A stretch of DNA of 64,000 bases from Acanthamoeba castellanii str. Neff (GCF_000313135.1 NW_004457654.1:758730-822729); one strand, 5' to 3'. Positions 1-11,817 are shown, counted from the stretch's first letter. Translations and numbers: made by a program. The notes: a model not told the origin generated them from the letters alone.

Positions 1-1081
1 GGAAGCAGCAGACGACGAAGAGACGAAGAGTGGGGCTCGTCGCTGGCACCCCGGACGAGACGGCGGGTGGGTCCGCCTTCAGCAACGTTGGGCTCGACGA
101 CGACTCTCCTGCTGCGGCTGCGGCTGCGGCTGGTGGCGGCAGCGGCGATGAGGGGAGCAGCGTACCGCGGCCCGCGGCCCCGTCCACGCCAGTCGCCGTG
201 CTCAGCAGGGATGTGTGGTTTCCGGTACACCCCCTCTTTTCCACACACACACACATATATATATATTATATAGGTTGGCGGTGACTGATGATCCATGATG
301 ATGATGATGATGGTGGGGTCACTGGCGGCTGGCGGGGTCACTGCGCATTTATCAACCAATTCCCTCCCTTCCCCTCCCCCAAGTCCCTGCGGCGGCTGCG
401 AGTGGTGGCGGAAGACGTGGCCGGCGGGAGCTGCGTGGTGATGGTTGCGACGGGCGAGGAGTACGGCCACCGCAGGCGCGTGGAGCAGCTGCTGGCCATC
501 GTCAACGACGACCTGGGCTGGAACATGAGCAACGACGCGCCGGGCGAGGAGGAGAAGGTAAACGACTCTCGCCTTACATGACGAACATGCCGCACCACCG
601 CACTTCCTGCTGTCGGTTTAGGCCGCAACCTAACCTACCGGTCGCCGTGCACGGGGTGGGGCCGAGGACAGATCTTCATCTTCGTGTCGAAGGCGAAGCA
701 GGCGATCGGGTGTCTCGTGGTGGAGCGAGTGGAGCAGGCCTTCCGCGTGGTGGGCGAGCAAGGAGACGAGTGCAGCACCCAGCCCGAACCGGCGGTCATG
801 GGCATCTCGCGCATCTGGGTATGCGCCACAGCACAGGCAGTGTCACGCTGCCACAGAGCTCTTACGCTCTCTGTACACGCAAACGTGCGTGCGCGTGGGC
901 AGGTGCACGAGGAGCACCGAAGGACGGGGGTGGCGACCAAGCTGCTCGACGCCGCACGGGCGCACTTCGTGTACGGGTACCCGGTGCGCAAGAGCGAGTG
1001 CGCATTCACGCAGCCCACCCGGGACGGCCACTCCCTCGCCTCCCAATACTTTGGCCTGAAGCAGTTCCTCGTGTACAAATA
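1..1081 (+). CDS. Cohesin acetyltransferase ESCO/Eco1, 3' part (5' end outside window)
   Basis: Acetylates the SMC3 subunit of cohesin in the nucleus so that sister chromatids become cohesive during S phase (family knowledge). The C-terminal acetyltransferase domain is readable in three exons: about 384-557 (ends in a stretch like VEQLLAIVNDDLGW), about 622-819 (IFIFVSKAKQAIGCLVVERV, ending GISRIWV) and about 901-1081 (HEEHRRTGVATKLLDAARAH, then FVYGY and AFTQPT, ending FLVYK and a stop). The GISRIWV / HRRxGVA / FVYGY / FxQPT series is the ESCO signature, and HRRTGVA is the acetyl-CoA loop. A Ser/Ala-rich stretch at about 30-210 would be an upstream exon. The zinc finger expected upstream is not in the window. 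The splice between 557 and 622 does not join in phase with the sites I can see, so that junction is uncertain. The next gene is convergent. Confidence 0.85.
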
Positions 1082-1269
1082 GAACAAACAAATAAAATAA
1101 TAACAAACAAAACAACGAGCGACTACTGCTGGAGCAGCTCCCCTTGTTGTAGCCCTCCCTCCTGCGGCGGCAGCAGTGGGCACACCTGGCGCGTGCTGCT
1201 CGAAGTGGGGGGGAGGACGCGACGCCAAGCCAGCTTCGCCTTGACGCGTGGCGGCTCGTTCGCTCCCTT

Positions 1270-3369
1270 CTATTGGCCGGCGTGGTCGTTCCAGTAGGGC
1301 CGGTAGCTGATGGAACGCGGGACATCCTCGAGCACGGACGTCGTGCGCAGGGAGTAGATGTGGGGCGCCACGAACTGCGGCACGCGGCCCGCGTCAGCAT
1401 AACTCAATGCCACCACCACCACCGTGGTGGGTGGTGCGTGGTGCGTGGTGCGTGGTGCGTGGTGCGTGGTGCGTGGTGCGTGGTGCGTGGTGCGTGGTGC
1501 GTGGTGCGTGGTGCGTGGTGGTTATTTGTGCAACCAGTGAGTGGGCAAGGCCTTGCCGTACCGTGTCATCGTCCTCTTCGTCGGGGCTGGCTGAATGAGG
1601 GGGCTCAGCCGGCGGAAGGCCCGCCTGGGCCTGCTCCTCGGCAGCGGCGGCAGCCTGGTGGTGGGGGGTCTTCTTGTCCTCCCGCTCCTCGACCCATCGC
1701 CGCGGGATGGCAACGGGCACGGAGGACGCGTAGATCGCCATCTCGTCTCGCTGCAGCGCTTCGGCTATCCCGTACCGCTGCCTCCTCACTCCCGCACTCT
1801 CCTGCTGCTCCACTTCCTCATCGTCATCCTCCTCCTCGTCCTGATCGTCTTCACTTTCTGCGCCTGTCGTGCCGATATGGCCATGGCAGGCGTCGTGGTG
1901 AGGCCAACTCCTGAAGAGCAAAGGACTGCATGCACACACACACGACACACAAGACACACGAACGCGTGCACGCACTACTGCGCTAGTGCATATGGGACGC
2001 GACAGAGGAGAGGCGCACCGGCGGCGCGGGGGCTTGAGCCGGTCTCCTCTTCTGCGCACGCTCCAAACTCGTCGAACTCGAAGAGCGCCGCTTCTGTTGT
2101 GGCCACCACCACCACCACTCGCGATGTGAGAGATTCCACCCAAGTGGGTGGCAGACCGTGGGCGCAGAGCGGGCGGACGATGGTGGCGGTACCGCTTTCC
2201 TCGCTGCGCTGCTTTCTGGCCTTGACGAAGCCGGCCGAGGTGGCCGCGTTGTTGCGGACCCGGTGGGTGCCCGCTCCGTTGAGCAGACCACCTTCAGAGG
2301 CGGCGGCGGGCGCGGACGACGAGGACGACGAGTCGGCTGCGGTTCCCTCGGCAGGGCGCGGCGGCGGCGGCGGCTGCTGCTGCTGGTCGACGGGGAACGA
2401 CCCGGACCCGGACCCGCCCGTTAGGGCGGCAGAGGCCGAGGTCTCGAGGAGGAGGCCCACTCCGGCCAGCAACCGGCGGCCTGCTCCCCGGGTCGCCGTC
2501 CCTGTCGAGCTGGCGGGTCCGGCCATGGCGCGGGCACTCGTGGCGGCAGCCGCCGACGTCGGCGCAGGGGCCGACGAGGCCACCTCCTTGGGCTCGCTCG
2601 GACCGGCGGCGGCAGTGGTGGTGGTGGGCGCGGGAAGGGCCTCGGCAGCTGCTGGCCCGGGGGTGAGCAGGGCCGGTGGAGGCGCGTGGGGTGCTCGACC
2701 AGAGCGGCGGCGACCAGCGGCACCGCGGCCAGTGGCTCCGTTGTCGGAGGAGGACGGGGCCATGGGGTCCACGGGCGTGGCGGTGCCCCGGAGGACGACG
2801 GGACCTCGACCTGAAGAGGCCATGGCACCACTGGGCAGCGACGAGGCGTAGAGGAGGCTGGTCGACAGCGCCGACGACGACGGTTGCGGCTGGTGCTGCT
2901 GCCGCTGGATGGCCATGGCCGACGACGACGATGATGGCGGGAAGCGGGAGGGAGCAGCGTAGGAGGAGGCAAAGGTGGTGGCAGCCGCCGTCGTGGTGGT
3001 GGGGCGGTGGGAGGAGGAGGAGGAGGAGGAAGAAGAGGCAGCGGCAGAAGAAGAAGAAGCAGAGGAGGCGGAGGGAGGGCGGTATTTGAGGGCGCGGTAC
3101 TTGCCCTTGAGCCGCAGGTGCCGCCCCAGGAGGTCGTCCCGCTCCTGCTTGCAGGCCTCCAGCTCGGCCACCACAGCCGCCAGCTCGGCACGCAGCTGTG
3201 CTACAACCGCCTCAGGGGTGGCTGTTGAAGTAGTGGCCGCCTGCGGGGGCAAATCGTCTTCTCCTCCTCGTCCTGCTACAATAGCTTCTCTTTTCTTTTC
3301 TGCGGTGGGGAGAACACCGGCCCCTTGATCCATCGGCCCGGTGTTGGGCTGTTGCTGGCCAGCCTCCAT
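1270..3369 (-). CDS. Unrecognised protein with coiled coil and long low-complexity region
   Basis: I do not recognise the family. The start is taken at the Met opening MEAGQQQPN (3369). Exon 1 encodes a short acidic leader, then a heptad-rich coiled coil (AQLRAELAAVVAELEACKQE), then several hundred residues rich in Ser, Ala, Pro and Thr. A second exon group around 1540-1880 carries an acidic run (EEEDDDEEVEQQE) and an ordered-looking patch (AEALQRDEMAIYASSVPVAI). After an intron holding a heptanucleotide repeat, the last exon (about 1392-1270) reads RVPQFVAPHIYSLRTTSVLE and ends WNDHAGQ and a stop. The short hydrophobic C-terminal patch looks conserved and could be the functional part. Function unknown; a scaffold or nuclear protein is only a guess. 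It converges with the ESCO gene and diverges from the TMEM33 gene. Confidence 0.55.
1431..1520. repeat. Heptanucleotide minisatellite (GTGGTGC)n
   Basis: About 13 near-perfect copies of a 7-bp unit lie inside the last intron of the minus-strand gene, between its acidic exon and its terminal exon. Confidence 0.9.
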
Positions 3370-3509
3370 CTCCACGTCACGCCAAGCCAAGGAAAGAAAA
3401 ACAAAAAATAACAAAAAAAAGGGGGGCAGGGGTAGACCCACGGAAAACCACGCACTCACAGCAACCCGCCCAGCAAGAAGAAGAAGTAGAGGCGTAGAGA
3501 CCACCAGCA

Positions 3510-5285
3510 ATGTCGGCGCCACCACCGGAAAAGGGCGACAGCGCGAGCGGGGCAGCAGTAGACCAGTCGTCGCCGGCGAGGCAGGATTTCGAGAGCCACG
3601 ATTGGGAGAGCGACGCACAGTGGCAGCGCTACCTGCAGGGGGTGGAGCTCCCCGCTCTCCCCACTCTCGAGGCCGCCGCTCTACGCCGCCTGAAGCGCAA
3701 GTACTGGCTGCGCTCCGTGGTATCGTCATGCACCCCCTCCCCCCCACACACAATGCGCCCACCTCCTACTGGCTGCAGCTGCAGCCCTTCGCTTGAGGCT
3801 TACGTGCTTACGCCGTAGCGCCCACCGGTGCCCGGCAGGATCCATCGGCCACCTTCCCATCGGACAGCAACGACCAGCCTGCTGCCCCACCCGCCGCGCA
3901 GGGCAGCACGCCCCCCGCCGCCGCCGCCTCCTCCTCCTCCTCGGCATCATCGGGGACGAATCGTGAGGGCACGTCGGGACCGACGAGCAGTGGCAGTGCG
4001 GGATCGGCCTCCGGGCGGCAGGGCGCAAGCGGACAATGGCCGCGAGGGCTTGGGCTGGTGGGCGCGGCCGACGTGGCTGCCAATGCGGCCGTGGTGCTGA
4101 GTGCACTGGCCCTCCTCCTCGCCGGCGTCTCGGCGGCTTACCGGTGGCTCCTCCTCGCCGTGTGTGCCACCTGCGCTCTCCACCTCTACCGCACCCTCGG
4201 GGTACCGTGGCCCATGCTCGCCCCTCTCCTTCCCTCCTGTTTTCGCCTCGCCTCGCCTCGCCTCTGACGGGCCATGTGTCGTGTCGTGTGCCGTTTGCCG
4301 CGGTGTGCGGTGTGCAGTCGCCTCAATTCTCGCGGGAGTACCTGGCGCGGCTGATGGCCACCGACAGCACGCACTATCTCCTCCTCGCGCTGGTTTTCTT
4401 GAACGAGACCCCCGTCTTGTGTGCGTAGCCTCCCTCCCCACTGCTTCACCGCATTTTTATGTATGCATATGTATATATACCCTTTTGGGACTGGGGGAGC
4501 TCACACACACATACACACACACACAACACCTCTTCTCGGACGCCAGTGCTGGTGCCCGTGGTGGCGATCTACGCGCTCATCAACACGGCCACCTACGCCT
4601 CGGCCCTGGTCAGCGACGCGAGCGGCCTGTACGCCGTGCTCCTCCCTTTGACACTCTTTTCTTCGATCGCCTCTGCTCCTCTCGCTGGTGTTCTCTTCTC
4701 TTCTCTTCTCTTCTCTTCTCCTCTCCTCTCCTCTCCTCTCCTCTCCTCTCCTCTCCTCTCCTCTCCTCTCCTCTCCTCTCCTCTCCTCTTCTCTCTCTGA
4801 TTTCATCTTCTGTGTGTCTCGTTGCCGCGTGCTTCGGCGTACCTCTACGCACGCAGTGGTCACTATGTCCGATTGGGGACGTCGTACGTGCTGGCCAAGA
4901 GGGAGCAGCTGTACTTTGCGGCCGCCTATCTGGAGATCCTCCTGCTGCCCCTCATGGTGATCAAGTTTTTCCAGGGGTACGTACCCTCAATTCGTCCGCT
5001 TCACCGCCTTTCCTCCCTTTGTGTCCTCGTGTTGTAGTATCAGTCGCTGTCGTTGTCGTTGTCGTCGTTGTTGCGTTAACACGGTGGATCCCGCTCTGCC
5101 CACATTGCAGGTATGTGGGGCTGATGGGAGTGGTGCTGTACTTCCAGTTCGTGTCGGCGCGCTACCGATCCAATAGCCGAGCCCGCGGCGTTGCCACGAG
5201 CCTGCTAGGCCAGCTGGATACCGTGGTGTACACCTACCTCCCCTCCCCGGTCGGCGCCCTCTACCACCGCCTGCGCCCAGGCTGA
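3510..5285 (+). CDS. TMEM33/Pom33-family integral membrane protein
   Basis: Family members sit in the ER and nuclear envelope, help nuclear pores and shape ER tubules (family knowledge). The start at 3510 opens a disordered acidic/Ser-rich N-terminus of over 100 residues that most relatives lack. Then come hydrophobic segments near VVLSALALLLAGVSAAY (about 4090), the block FSREYLARLMATDSTHYLLL (about 4324), a helix around VPVVAIYALINTATYAS (about 4555), LAKREQLYFAAAYLEILLLP (about 4890), and a last exon from 5111 with GVVLYFQFVSARYRSNS, ending LYHRLRPG and a stop. The spacing and the FxxRYxSxxxR-like block fit TMEM33. At least five introns are present. One holds a long pyrimidine repeat and others hold CA runs. 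The family call is strong; exon borders are approximate. Confidence 0.8.
4690..4796. repeat. Pure pyrimidine tract (CTCTT)n then (CTCCT)n
   Basis: More than 100 bp of uninterrupted C/T on the plus strand in an intron of the TMEM33 gene. It is built of pentamers that change from TCTTC type to TCCTC type along the tract. Confidence 0.95.
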
Positions 5286-5585
5286 CGCGCCCAAAAACTG
5301 CCTGCAAATATACATGAAGCATTTATTGCGTGCCTTGCATTCCTCGCGTGTTTAGGATCGTGAAATTTCGATTGGCTCGCGAAATTCCGGCCTCGAGCAA
5401 CAGTCAAGACGCCGCGCTCCAGCTTGCAACGCCAACGCCGCTCCACCTCCCGTCGTTCGCCGCCCACGCTTCTCCCTTCCCTTCTCCGGAGTGGGCGTGC
5501 TGCGCGGCTTCTCTTTGCCGCTTGATTGCCAATTTGCGCAATCTAACCGTTAGCCCCCCCCCGGCCGCATTCGAATCGGACGTCC
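5286..5585. other. Intergenic, probable promoter of the RWP-RK gene
   Basis: About 300 bp between the TMEM33 stop and the RWP-RK start. It is less GC-rich near 5286-5400 and has a C run just before the start. I see no clear TATA box or repeat. Confidence 0.4.
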
Positions 5586-8500
5586 ATGGAAAAGGCCTTG
5601 GGTGGTGGTGCTCACACCCAAGAGGAGCAAATACTGGACAACTTCTTCGAGGAGGGTCCCTATCCGCTTCGCCGCACCTCGCTCCGCCTCCCCTCCGCTT
5701 CCCCGACCCTCCACGAGACGGCCGACGCGGCATCGGAGCTCGCCGCCGCCCCTCCTTGCCGCCCCGTGGTGCTGCGGTACATCGTACGCGAGCCTTCTGC
5801 CAGCCCACATCATCATCATCATCACCACCACCAGCAGCAGCAGCAGCAGCTCGCCGCCGGCGCCCCTCCTCCTCCTCCTCTCGTGACGGAGTGGTTGGTG
5901 GACGACATCCTGCCGCTGCTGCCCGCGTCTGCCCTCCGCCTCCTCGCCCTCGCCCAGCGCTACACCCTCGTCACGCTCTCTACGCCGCGCCGCCGCCGCC
6001 ACCACCTTCACTCCGCTGGGCCGCCGCCGCCGCCGCCGCACGAGGGCGACGAGGGCCTCCGCACACAGCGCGTAGGCACGGTGAGCGATGCAACCCTTCG
6101 CCGCCTCCTCGCCGACGCAGTCGCGGCCTCGACCTCGTCCGGCTCGGTCGACGACGGCGACGGCGACGGCGGCATCCCCGTCGTGCACGAGCTCCTCGCC
6201 GCTCTCGCTCTCCGCCTCCCTCCCTCCCCTTCCCTCCTCTCCCGGTACACTGTCACCCGCCACCACGCACACACGCACACACGCACCACCACGAGCACCA
6301 CGAGCACCACGAGCACCACGACCACCACGACCACCACGACCACCACGACCACCACGAGCACCACGACCACCACGACCACCACGACCACCACGAGCACCAC
6401 GAGCACCACGACCACCACGACCACCACGACCACCACGACCACCACGACCACCACGACCACCACGACCACCACACCACCACCACGACCACCACCACCACCA
6501 CGACCACCACCACCACGACCACCACGACCACCACCACCACCACCACCACCACCACCACCACCACCACCACCACCACGACCACCACCACGACCACCACCAC
6601 CACCACCACCATCAGCCGCCGCCGCCGCCGCCGCCACCCCTTCCCCATCTTGCATTGCTACTCGAGAGGCGTCAGCTCACGGGCGCTCCCTTTGTGTGCC
6701 GGCGGTGTCGCGTGTGTGTGTGTGTGTGTGCACGCGCGCGCGCGGTGTGGTGTCGTGCGGCGGTCTGTGTGGTGCGTGGTCGTGTGTGTCGTGTGTGTGG
6801 TCGTGTGTCGTGTGTGTCGTGTGTGCATGTGCGGTGTGGTTGTGCGGTGTGGTGTGGGCGTGAAAGGAGTAGGGAGGACGGCGGAGAAGACGAAGAGGAT
6901 CTGTGGGTGGTGCAGGAGCCCGATGGGCACGCGGAGGCGGGCGAATTCCTGAAGCCGGCGCCCGTTGTGCGAGTGCACGGGCGGCACCGCAACCTCTTCG
7001 GCCCGGGCCATCAGCACTCGGAGCACCGGAATGGCGAGGGCGAGGGCGAGGAGCAGCAGCTCATGTGCCGCGTGTCGCTGCTTACCTTCGATCCGCAGCT
7101 CCAGCTGCCCGTGTCGGCCGACCACGTGCTCGAGGGCATCCTCACCACCTCCGTCGAACCGGACGGGCTCGCCAAGTTCCCCTCCCTCAAGCTCCTCCCC
7201 GACACCGACGCTGCGCGTCCCTTTCCCGCAAGCACCACGTCGTCCACCGCGGCCACCACCACCACCACCACCACCACCACGTCGTCCACCGCGACAACGG
7301 CCATCACCACCTACTCCTACTACTGCCTGGAGTTCCAGCTGTTTGCCCTCCCCTCCAAGCTCGATCCGCTGGTGGGCGCCGACGCCTTCTCCCTCGACTC
7401 GTCGTGCCCCTTTTCCGCCCTTCGCGCCCGCTCCCTCCTCGTGCGCTCCCCTGCTCATCACTCCGCTCCCGCCTCGTCGTCCCTCCAGCCCTTCTCCTCC
7501 TCCTCCTCCTCCTCCACCACCTCGCCGTCCCCGTCGTCGTCGTCTCGCAAGCGTCCGGCCTCCGCCCTGAGCGAGGCCGCCACGGGGAGGCATCCGTCCG
7601 CGGACGACGGCTACCACCACCCCCATCCCCGCCACCCACAGGAGGGGGTCGAGTGTGACGGGCTGGGGCAAGTGGCGGGCACCACGCCCCTGAGCAAGCG
7701 GTCGAGGGGCGGCCCACCCGACGAGCCCTCGCCCGCCCTGAGCGAGGCCGCCACGTGGGGCCATCCGCCCGAGATCATTCCGGGCATGCCCCACCACCAC
7801 CACCACCACCAGGCAGCTGCTGCTCTCGACTACGACCCGCCCCTGTCCATGCACTCGTCCCACCACCACGCTGCTGCCGCGGCGTCCAACGTTGTCGGCT
7901 CCAGGTCGTCTTCATCATCGGAAGGCGGCGTCGACCTGTTCTGTGTGCCGGTCTCAACTCCCCCCTACTTCTCCTCCTCTCTCATCGCTTCGTCGTCGTC
8001 CTCATCGTCCTCCTCCTCGTCGTCGTCGTCGTCGTTGTCGTCGTCGTCCTCCGCTACCCCCACCCCCACCCCCGCTTCCTCCTACTCGCTCCCTTCGGAC
8101 TCATTTCCCTACCCGGTGGGCCTGCCCTCCTACACGCCCGCCATCGCGACCGTACGGCACTCCCCGCCCCACAGACGCTCCTGCTTGCTGCTTGCTGCTT
8201 GCTGAAGAGCTTCAATGGTCGGTGGCGGCGGCTGCTCATACCATGGTGGGTGGGTGCGTGGGTGCGTGGGTGGGTGCAGGATGAGCTGGCCTCTCCGGAC
8301 CCGCACGCCCACATGGCGGTGGTGTCGCCCTACCAGCCGATCCCCGCGCGGCAGATCACCGCCTCCCTGCAGCAGGCCGCCGCCACGGGGATGCAGCACG
8401 CCCTTTCGCACACGCACCCCGGCGGCGTCGACGGGGCGCTTCCCGTGTGGGGCGAGGGCGACAGGGTGGAGCTGCTGTCTGCGGCCCACCAGGGCGCCGC

Positions 8501-9785
8501 CCATCCGCCCACCGGCGGTGTCGACGGAAACAGCGTCCGCTGGGGGGAGGATCCGAGCTCCCTCTCCCCGGCCGCCAACCCGCAGCAGCAGCAGATGCAG
8601 ACCGCTGCGTTCGTCTCCCGCATCTCGGTGCGCGCCACCACCCTCCCACCTCGCTGCGCACCAACGCACACCGCACACGCCTTGGTGGTGGTGGTGGCGC
8701 GTGGTGGTGCGTGGTGCGTGGTGGTGCGTGGTGGTGGTGGTCTCATTATCGGTCGCCATCGTCATCGTCATCGTCGGGGCGGGCGGGGTATGCGCAGGAG
8801 CACTACGCCAAGCTCGTGCAGGGGCAGGGCACGCCGCACCTCGCGCCTGCAGCGGGCCTGCAGACGCCGCCTCCCATCCACATCCGATCAGCCATGGCCT
8901 CCCCCAACAAGCAGCAGCTGCCCTCCCACCAGCAGCACCCACACCACCATCACCACCACCAGCAGCAGCACCACCCGCTGCACAGGTCGCTCACCAAAAA
9001 GGAGCCCAACGCGCTGGTACGCGACCAACAACCAACGACACCCCCCCCCCACCCTTCCATCACCAGAATTCCCCGACCCTCCTCACCGGCGTGCGCGCGT
9101 ATTGGCGGATGTCGATGGTGTCGATGTGGTGGTGGTGGTGGTGGTGGTGGGGCTGATGCACGGGGGGGGAGGGGCAGATGCCGCAACCTTCGTCGTCGTC
9201 TTCGCCGCTGCTCGAGGGCTCCACGTCGCCACTGCTCAACAACCTCCTGGCCGCCCACGCCGCGCCTCCTTCCGCCGGTAGGATCCCCTGCCTCTCCTCC
9301 TCACCCCGCAGCGCCTTGACGGCGGCACCACGACCCATATATGGTTGTGCCGCCGCCGGTGAGTTGAGTCGCGTGCATGTTCGTCTCCGAGGAGGTGGGC
9401 AAGGGCAAGGGCAGGGGCAGCAGCAGCAGCAGCCGGGAGGGGGCCAAGGGCGCATCGACATCACGGACCTGCTGCAGCTCCCGCAAAACGAGGCGGCGGC
9501 GCGCCTGCACATGTCCAACGCCACGTTTTCCAAACGCTTCCGGCAGGCCAACGACAACAAGCGCTGGCCCTTCCGCGCCCTCCAAGGTTTTGGCCTCCTT
9601 TTCCTTTTCAGCTGCTGCGTGCGTGCGTGCGGCCACTCACATGGTCGTCGCGATCCCCCTCGCGTGCAGTAATCGAGAAGCAGCTCAAGGACGCCATCGC
9701 CAAGGACCAGAAGGCCACAGTCGCCGCACTCGAGGACAAGAAGCGCCTCCTGCTCAGCCCCGCCTACATCTCCCTCAAGAAGTAA
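5586..9785 (+). CDS. RWP-RK-like domain protein, putative transcription factor
   Basis: Exon 1 (about 5586-6242) starts MEKALGGGAHTQEEQILDNF and carries His and Gln runs. After a 600-bp intron full of a CACCACGAC repeat, a large exon (about 6874-8148) encodes an ordered patch (CRVSLLTFDPQLQLPVSADH) followed by poly-Ser, poly-His and Pro-rich stretches. Further exons (about 8281-9020) are Gln/His-rich. Near the C-terminus, about 9425-9585, is ITDLLQLPQNEAAARLHMSN and KRFRQANDNKRWPFRAL. This resembles the RWP-RK DNA-binding motif: a hydrophobic helix, AA..L, then RWP and a basic position. The last exon (9670-9785) gives VIEKQLKDAIAKDQ and ends ISLKK and a stop. RWP-RK proteins act in nitrogen responses and gamete differentiation in plants and occur in some protists. 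In the signature the residue after the arginine is Ala where Lys is usual. DNA binding is therefore probable but unproven. Confidence 0.65.
6289..6612. repeat. Long nonanucleotide minisatellite (CACCACGAC)n
   Basis: About 320 bp of CACCACGAC and CACCACGAG units, grading into pure CAC trinucleotides. It lies in intron 1 of the RWP-RK gene, between a GTACAC donor at about 6245 and an acceptor near 6873. All three plus frames stay open through it only because the unit length is a multiple of three. Confidence 0.9.
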
Positions 9786-9889
9786 GGAGGTCATCCTGGA
9801 ATGGAATGTACATTTTTTAAATTGTTTCACGTTGCGCCAGCCGAAAAGAAAACCACGGAAAAGTAGCCGTTACCAAAGCGCGAGGAAAG

Positions 9890-11817
9890 ATGGAGCGTAG
9901 CGGGGATCTAGACTACGCCGACGACTTCACATCGATGGCGACAGAAGGCCTGCACCTGAAAAGCCACCACGTCCTCTTCGGGGCGGGGGAGGAGGAGGGG
10001 GACGATGAAGTGCTCATGCTATCGGACGACGACCTGAGCTGGTCGGGGGAGCTCCTCCTCTCCAGCCGCCGCCCCCCGCAGCTCCCCCACCAGCAGCAGC
10101 AGCACGACCTTGACGACGACGACGACGTGGCATGGGACCAGCTCGAGCTGGACCCGGACCCCACCTCCGCCAGTCAGTCGCCCTCGCGCGGGGTCGGGTG
10201 TGGTGGGGCAGAGGACAACGACGGACCATCCATCTCCTCCGCCTCCTCCTACGCGTCCACCACCACCACCACCACCTCCCCATCGCCCGCAGCTCCCCAA
10301 CAATGCCGCCACGACCAAGGTCCCCCACCCCCGCCACAGGTTCTTTTCTTTTTATTTATCGTTTAGAAAATTGAAATTTATTGCTGCTGCTTCTCTAAGA
10401 GGGTGCGTGTGCGTGTGCGGTTTGTGGTACTTGTGAGCCGTGCTACAGACGAGCACTCGCGGTGGCTGCGTGAAACGAATGCGTTCCTGCAGGAGGCCAT
10501 GGTGTACCTGGTGGGCAGCATCGCCCTCAAGACCCAGAAGGACGAACGCCGCGCTCTCCAGTGTTTCCGAAAGGCGCACGAACTCGGGCACGCTCGCGGT
10601 ACCCCCAGCCACCACCGCACACGCACACGCACACGCACACGCACACGCACACGCACACGCACACGCACGGGTGCGAGTCAACTGAATGGTGGTCTGGTGG
10701 TTTGGGTTTGTGGCTGGTTTGCTGGTGGTGCACCACCATGCAGGCACCTTCCGCGTGGGGCTGGCGCATCTGGAAGGAACGGGCGGCGTGGAGAAGGGCG
10801 AGGAACTGGCCAAGGCCTACCTCCGGTACGCCGCCACCGCCGCCGTGCTGCTGCTGCTGCTAGTACGTCGTGCCTCGGCACTCTCACACGAGACACGCCG
10901 CCGCCAGGGAATCGCTGGACCAGTTTGTGTCGCACCAGATCCAGGATAGCGACTACTACGGCAACTTTAGGCAGTACCTGGAAAACGACTTTCGGTGCGG
11001 TGGTCCCCTGCCTCCTCCGCCAACTCGGCGAGCGTGTACAATGAATGCCCCCCATGGGTATGCCGCGCGAGGAGCTGACTGGGTGTGGCGGGCGGGATCC
11101 AACCAACCCAACCAACCAAACCAACCAACCAACCAAACCAACCAACCACGGCAATGCAGGCACGGCGCCCTGCGGCATCCGCTGGTGCTGGACCTGCTGC
11201 AGCTGTACGCGGAGCAGAGCGAGGACATCAAAAAGGTGGTGGACTTTGCCCTCGAGCGGAACAGCGCCCGACGGAGGAACATCACCATCGCGGGCAACCT
11301 GCCCATCTTTGGCACCACCTGCGGCACTCCTCCGGCCAGCGCCGACGTCCCCCGAGAGCCAACCGAATGTTGTCCGCCGGAGGCGACACAGCCGGCCGAC
11401 GATGAAGCCGCCACTCCCACGACCACTACGACCACCGCCAAGCAGCAGCAGCAGCAGACGGACGAGGAGGGAACGGAGAATGGCAGCAGCAGGGGCAAGA
11501 AGAGCAAAAAGATGAAGAAGGAGAAGAAGGAGAAGAAGGAAAAGAGCGAGAAGAGGGCCAAGGAGAAGGAGGCCAGACGCGAGCGGAAAAAGAGCAGTGG
11601 GACGGACAAGAAGACGGACCGAGAGCTCAAGAAGGAAAGGAAGCGACTCGAGCGGGAGGACAAGGAGCGGGAGAAGGAGAGGCGACGAGAGGAAAAGAAG
11701 GCCCGAAGGAGCGAAAAGGACGCTGCCCGACGGACGAAAGAGGACGAGAGGAGAGCCCTCAAGCGGCAGCCGAGCAAGAAGATCAACGCCGCCGCCGCTG
11801 CCGCCGAAGCAACGTAG
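9890..11817 (+). CDS. Sel1-like repeat protein with Lys/Glu-rich C-terminal tail
   Basis: The N-terminus (from 9890) is acidic (SDLDYADD-like, with DLDDDDDVAWDQ). Exons at about 10448-10600 and 10741-10830 encode FLQEAMVYLVGSIALKTQKD, ALQCFRKAHELGHA and GTFRVGLAHLEGTGGVEKGE. These are consecutive Sel1-like/TPR-like helices, with the ALxxFxKAxELGHA pattern and the G-x-GV turn typical of SLR units. A later exon (about 11160-11817) has a helical block (HPLVLDLLQLYAEQSEDIKK) followed by about 120 residues dominated by Lys, Arg and Glu, ending INAAAAAAEAT and a stop. SLR proteins are protein-interaction scaffolds. The charged tail suggests a nuclear or RNA-associated location, but the partner cannot be read from sequence. 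It follows the RWP-RK gene by only about 105 bp on the same strand. Confidence 0.65.
10617..10670. repeat. (ACACGC)n simple repeat in intron
   Basis: About nine hexamer copies between two SLR-encoding exons. Similar CA/CG-rich runs recur in other introns of the window. Confidence 0.85.

Noticed and set aside
1975..3762. 595-codon minus-strand frame extending upstream of 3369
   Set aside because: The extra upstream codons overlap the first exon of TMEM33 on the other strand and the promoter. The Met at 3369 precedes a sensible acidic/coiled-coil start.
5330..6952. Frame with over 100 His/Asp/Thr residues
   Set aside because: Translation of the intronic CACCACGAC minisatellite. Real exons stop at about 6242 and resume near 6874.
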